A DNA stretch of 64,000 nt from Akkermansiaceae bacterium (GTDB taxonomy: Bacteria; Verrucomicrobiota; Verrucomicrobiia; Verrucomicrobiales; Akkermansiaceae). Location of the stretch: positions 62,001-126,000 of the forward strand of contig CAJJBQ010000002.1 in NCBI GenBank assembly GCA_905182405.1, given 5' to 3'. The notes below the pieces were generated by a model. It saw nothing but the letters and a program-made list of their open reading frames with translations, made no database searches and had not been told where the DNA came from. Every line of letters begins with the position of its first letter. The stretch's first letter is position 1. The position numbers and the translations under genes are program-made. Shown piece after piece: positions 61,527 to 64,000 of this stretch.

Positions 61527-62486
61527 CTAAGGGAGGACCTTGAGCCCGTTGGTTCCGGCGTGGAGGTAGCGGTAGGCGACGAGGGAGGTCATCCAGACGA
61601 CAGGAATGGCTATGATGAGACCGACGAAGAGTGCGATAACGCCAGCGACCACGATGAGAATGGAGATGATCGCAAGGCCTAAGCGGGAGAGGGTGTTTTC
61701 CCGGGTGAGCCGATAGCTGTATTTAAGGGCGCTGATGGCATCGAGGTTCTTTTCGACGATAGCTTCCATGAAAAATCCGAAGCGAAGGGCTATGAAAATT
61801 CCGGGGATGATGAGGCAAATGAATCCTAGAACGACCATGATGAAAAAAAGGAAAGTCGCGAGGGCTCCATTGAGAAACTTATTACCCTGTGAAAAAATTT
61901 CGCCAACTTGCGGATGTTCACCACGAAGGATGCGCAGTCCGATGTGAGTTATTCCGAGATTGAGAAAGAGAGAAACACATTGGTTGATGAGCTCGCCGAT
62001 GAAAGAAAGAGGACTTCCGGGATTAGTCTGGAAATCGCGTTCATTCATCTGGAAATCCGCCTGTCCACCAAAGATGAGTCTGGTGACGATCCCGACGCCG
62101 AAGGTGATGGCGAGATAGATGAGACCAACTAAAAAGATAGTGCCAAAATTTGCGAAGGTGTGCTTCCAGCCTTGTCCGATGCAAAACCCGATATCGAGAG
62201 GGATTGGAGGCTCGGGAGGCTCTTCCCACCCTGAGGCAGCCATTGTGGGTTCAAGAGCAACGTTTGTTGTGGGTGCCGAATATGGGTTGGATGGATCTGA
62301 GATCGTTTGTGGGATGAGCTCAGGGATTCTTGAGGCTGGGACCCAATTCCCTTCACCCTCTGTCCAGACAAGTGTCGACGGAGAAAGTCCTTCTGCCAGG
62401 AGTTGCTGGAGGTCGGAGAAAGAAACGGGGCCTTTCTGCTCTCCGCCTTTCGAGTAAAACCAGAGGCTGCTAGGTGATATGTCCAT
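61527..62486 (-). CDS. GYF_2-domain membrane protein
   Basis: 319 aa protein. Residues 1-55 are a GYF_2 domain (WFYSKGGEQKGPVSFSDLQQ and LVWTEGEGNWVPASRIPEL), a small interaction module common in PVC bacteria. At least four transmembrane segments follow (TIFLVGLIYLAITFGVGIV; ATFLFFIMVVLGFICLIIPG; GLAIISILIVVAGVIALFVG; with IIAIPVVWMTSLVAYRY). It is probably an inner-membrane protein of unknown role, transcribed alone. Confidence 0.75.
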   Translation of the reverse strand: MDISPSSLWFYSKGGEQKGPVSFSDLQQLLAEGLSPSTLVWTEGEGNWVPASRIPELIPQTISDPSNPYSAPTTNVALEPTMAASGWEEPPEPPIPLDIGFCIGQGWKHTFANFGTIFLVGLIYLAITFGVGIVTRLIFGGQADFQMNERDFQTNPGSPLSFIGELINQCVSLFLNLGITHIGLRILRGEHPQVGEIFSQGNKFLNGALATFLFFIMVVLGFICLIIPGIFIALRFGFFMEAIVEKNLDAISALKYSYRLTRENTLSRLGLAIISILIVVAGVIALFVGLIIAIPVVWMTSLVAYRYLHAGTNGLKVLP

Positions 62487-63249
62487 TGATGCGATTTAAT
62501 CAGAGGGGATAAACTGGAGCCAGAAGAAATCCATGTGGTTTCGGTCGAGAGCCGTCTTCAGGGGAGCACTTTGTGAAAAGATTTCCTGAAGTTGGAAAAA
62601 CTGGATGGGGCAGTGCGTAGGTCCGGTATGGTTGGTAAACTAGGGCTGGTCGGGGAGATGAAGCTTATCAAGGACAGTTATGGGGGGCGGATTTCAGGAC
62701 GCTGAATGATCGCTACACCATAGTGGGAGAAGCTTAATATTTTTTAATGATTTAGAAAAATTTATTTTAAGGCGAAGGCCTAAGATGTTGCCTATTATTG
62801 GTAAATATGATGCCCAAGTAGTTTCTCGATCGCGATGTTGCTGGTCTTTCTCATTTTTTGGAGGCGCTGTTCTCTGATGATTGATGTAGAGAATATTAGG
62901 ACTCCAGCTGAATCTTTGGAAGGGGGTTGCTCTCTGGAAAATTATCTGGAGAAAGGTCTCTTAGACAGAGTTCGGTGCTTGGGTTAATGGGGGATCAACT
63001 TGTTCGATCGAAGCTGCGTTGAATTTCCTCTCGAGAGGGTTGAGCCAAGCTTGTTGGTTGGGGAGTTAGTTTCGGTCGGGTAGATGCTTTTGAGATCTGG
63101 GAGGGGCGCTCTCCCTATATTCGAACGGAATTAGGATTTGTTTTTGAGGAGATGGTATTGTCGCCTGACTTGCTCACGGCGAAGTCGGTGACCCCGGCCG
63201 TTTGTGCGCTCGCTCTGCGTCACCGACAACCTCTGGAAGTTTTGGCTAC
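62487..63249. other. Intergenic region without recognised gene
   Basis: No protein-like frame or RNA was recognised. AT content rises near 62730-62830. The right end joins the decayed DAHP synthase remnant, so part of this stretch may be more of its lost 3' end. Confidence 0.3.
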
Positions 63250-63729
63250 AGGCTCTGCAGCGGTCTCACGCACAATGCGCTCGGTGGCCGTGGCCAGGCC
63301 GAGCGAGAGGCTCTCTTTTAAAAAGGCACGGTTTTTTCGAGTCCTTTTAGGATGTTGTCCGAGCCATCGAGATGAGGATCCATGATAACTTCTTTCCAGC
63401 CGGTGGTGCGTGGTTTTTCGAAGTAGAACCGCAACGACGACGATTTTTTCTTTCACTTCCTCTGCGAGGATCGAGAGCTTTTCGGCATGGCTTTACGTAT
63501 CGTGAGTCGAGCAGGGGCCGACGATGAACATGAATCGAGAACCGTGAACGAAGAGCGATATCTGAATCTCAGCGCGGGAATCGCCGACGAGTTGCGCTTC
63601 CTCAGCGCTGGGTGCGATTTCTCTCATGAGGGAGTCAGTTAGGGGGAGGATAGCGTTTTTGAGGACACGTAAATCAGAGACAGGCGCTATGTGAAATAGA
63701 GTTATTGAGTTTTCGGGTTCAGGTTTCAA
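63250..63729 (-). pseudogene. Class I DAHP synthase (AroF/G/H-like) pseudogene
   Basis: ATG 63729 opens a family-like N-terminus (LRVLKNAILPLTDSLMREI, then FMFIVGPCSTHDT, matching the GPCSIHD motif), then TAA. The next segment ([20 protein letters not shown]) keeps that frame, then shifts ([22 protein letters not shown], matching the active-site YFEKPRTT) and shifts again (LGLATATE). Several indels and nonsense codons interrupt it, and the conserved GARTTESQ and FKNGTDG regions are absent. The intact enzyme starts the shikimate pathway, so another copy is expected elsewhere in the genome. Confidence 0.82.
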
Positions 63730-63747
63730 GGCTCGGTTGATAGAGAT

Positions 63748-64000
63748 ATGACTATGAAGGCCGAAGGACTCCGATTGTTAAAGGCTCTGACCCAGGCGCA
63801 CAGCGTGCCGGGCTATGAGGATGAGGTGCGTGATATTTTCGTGGAAGAGCTACGTGAACACGGAGAATTAGGAGCGGATCAGTGTGGTTCGGTGTATTGT
63901 CGGAAAGGGAGGGGCGCGAAGGTTTTGGTGGCAGGGCACATGGATGAGGTGGGGTTTCGGGTGCAGGGTATTTTACCGAATGGATTTTTGAAATTGGTTC
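63748..64000 (+). CDS. M42 family metallopeptidase, 5' part only
   Basis: 84 codons from ATG 63748 run off the right edge. LRLLKALTQAHSVPGYEDEV is the usual M42 start, and VLVAGHMDEVGFRVQGI contains the first metal-binding histidine and aspartate (AGHMDEVGF). M42 enzymes are cobalt- or zinc-dependent aminopeptidases or glucanase-like. A second ATG lies at 63754. Confidence 0.85.
   Translation, partial: MTMKAEGLRLLKALTQAHSVPGYEDEVRDIFVEELREHGELGADQCGSVYCRKGRGAKVLVAGHMDEVGFRVQGILPNGFLKLV

Overview
The window looks like chromosomal DNA of a Verrucomicrobiota bacterium (order Verrucomicrobiales or a close relative). This is inferred from family content: many secreted sulfatases, PVC-type membrane-bound dehydrogenases, ThuA and DUF6807 proteins, LamG/CotH giant proteins, PEP-CTERM tails and a DUF1501 remnant. 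GC is moderately high and nothing looks like phage, plasmid or CRISPR. No rRNA or tRNA gene was recognised.

Layout. 1-6225 (minus): the 5' part of a ceramidase-like/PVC dehydrogenase fusion, then an oxidoreductase, PIG-L deacetylase and NagB-like deaminase operon that suggests amino-sugar handling. 6665-15428: a secreted repeat protein, a sulfatase-GH43 fusion, a secreted aldose 1-epimerase and a beta-propeller protein, with DnaJ and DUF1501 remnants between them. 15438-23134 (minus): two LamG surface proteins sharing three copies of almost the same DNA module. 23667-26627 (plus): a CRTAC1 lipoprotein with a thioredoxin tail, interrupted by one in-frame UGA. 26624-27446: two decayed, joined pseudogenes. 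27501-39467 (minus): a six-gene operon (Gfo/Idh/MocA oxidoreductase, DUF6807-cupredoxin, dehydrogenase, two sulfatases, ThuA-dehydrogenase-cytochrome c) with a divergent PAS-AraC regulator. This looks like a sulfated-glycan utilisation locus. 41074-42124: rnhB and yraN. 42615-50628: type II secretion genes gspG-H-I-J-K-L-M, a small GspC/PilP-position protein and gspD, joined mainly by ATGA overlaps. 50789-62486: TPR protein, DUF455/ATP-grasp protein, secreted hydrolase, another sulfatase, msrA, bipA, a VapBC-like pair with a truncated toxin, and a GYF membrane protein. 62487-64000: a DAHP synthase pseudogene and the start of an M42 peptidase.

Main discovery. Two genes each contain a single in-frame UGA followed by a hairpin that fits the bacterial SECIS pattern. 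In msrA (58067-58849) the UGA sits exactly at the catalytic cysteine of the GCFWG motif, so this is very probably a selenocysteine methionine sulfoxide reductase. In the CRTAC1-thioredoxin gene (23667-26627) the UGA is followed by a hairpin with a GGUC tetraloop, as in E. coli fdhF. I know of no selenoprotein described in that family. Both products have export signals, which suggests an extracytoplasmic selenium-based redox system. UGA is an ordinary stop elsewhere in the window, so a changed genetic code is not the explanation.

The window also contains many broken genes (DnaJ, DUF1501, PEP-CTERM, sugar isomerase, ASPIC/UnbV, VapC, DAHP synthase). Either gene decay is active here or some indels are assembly errors; raw reads would separate these.
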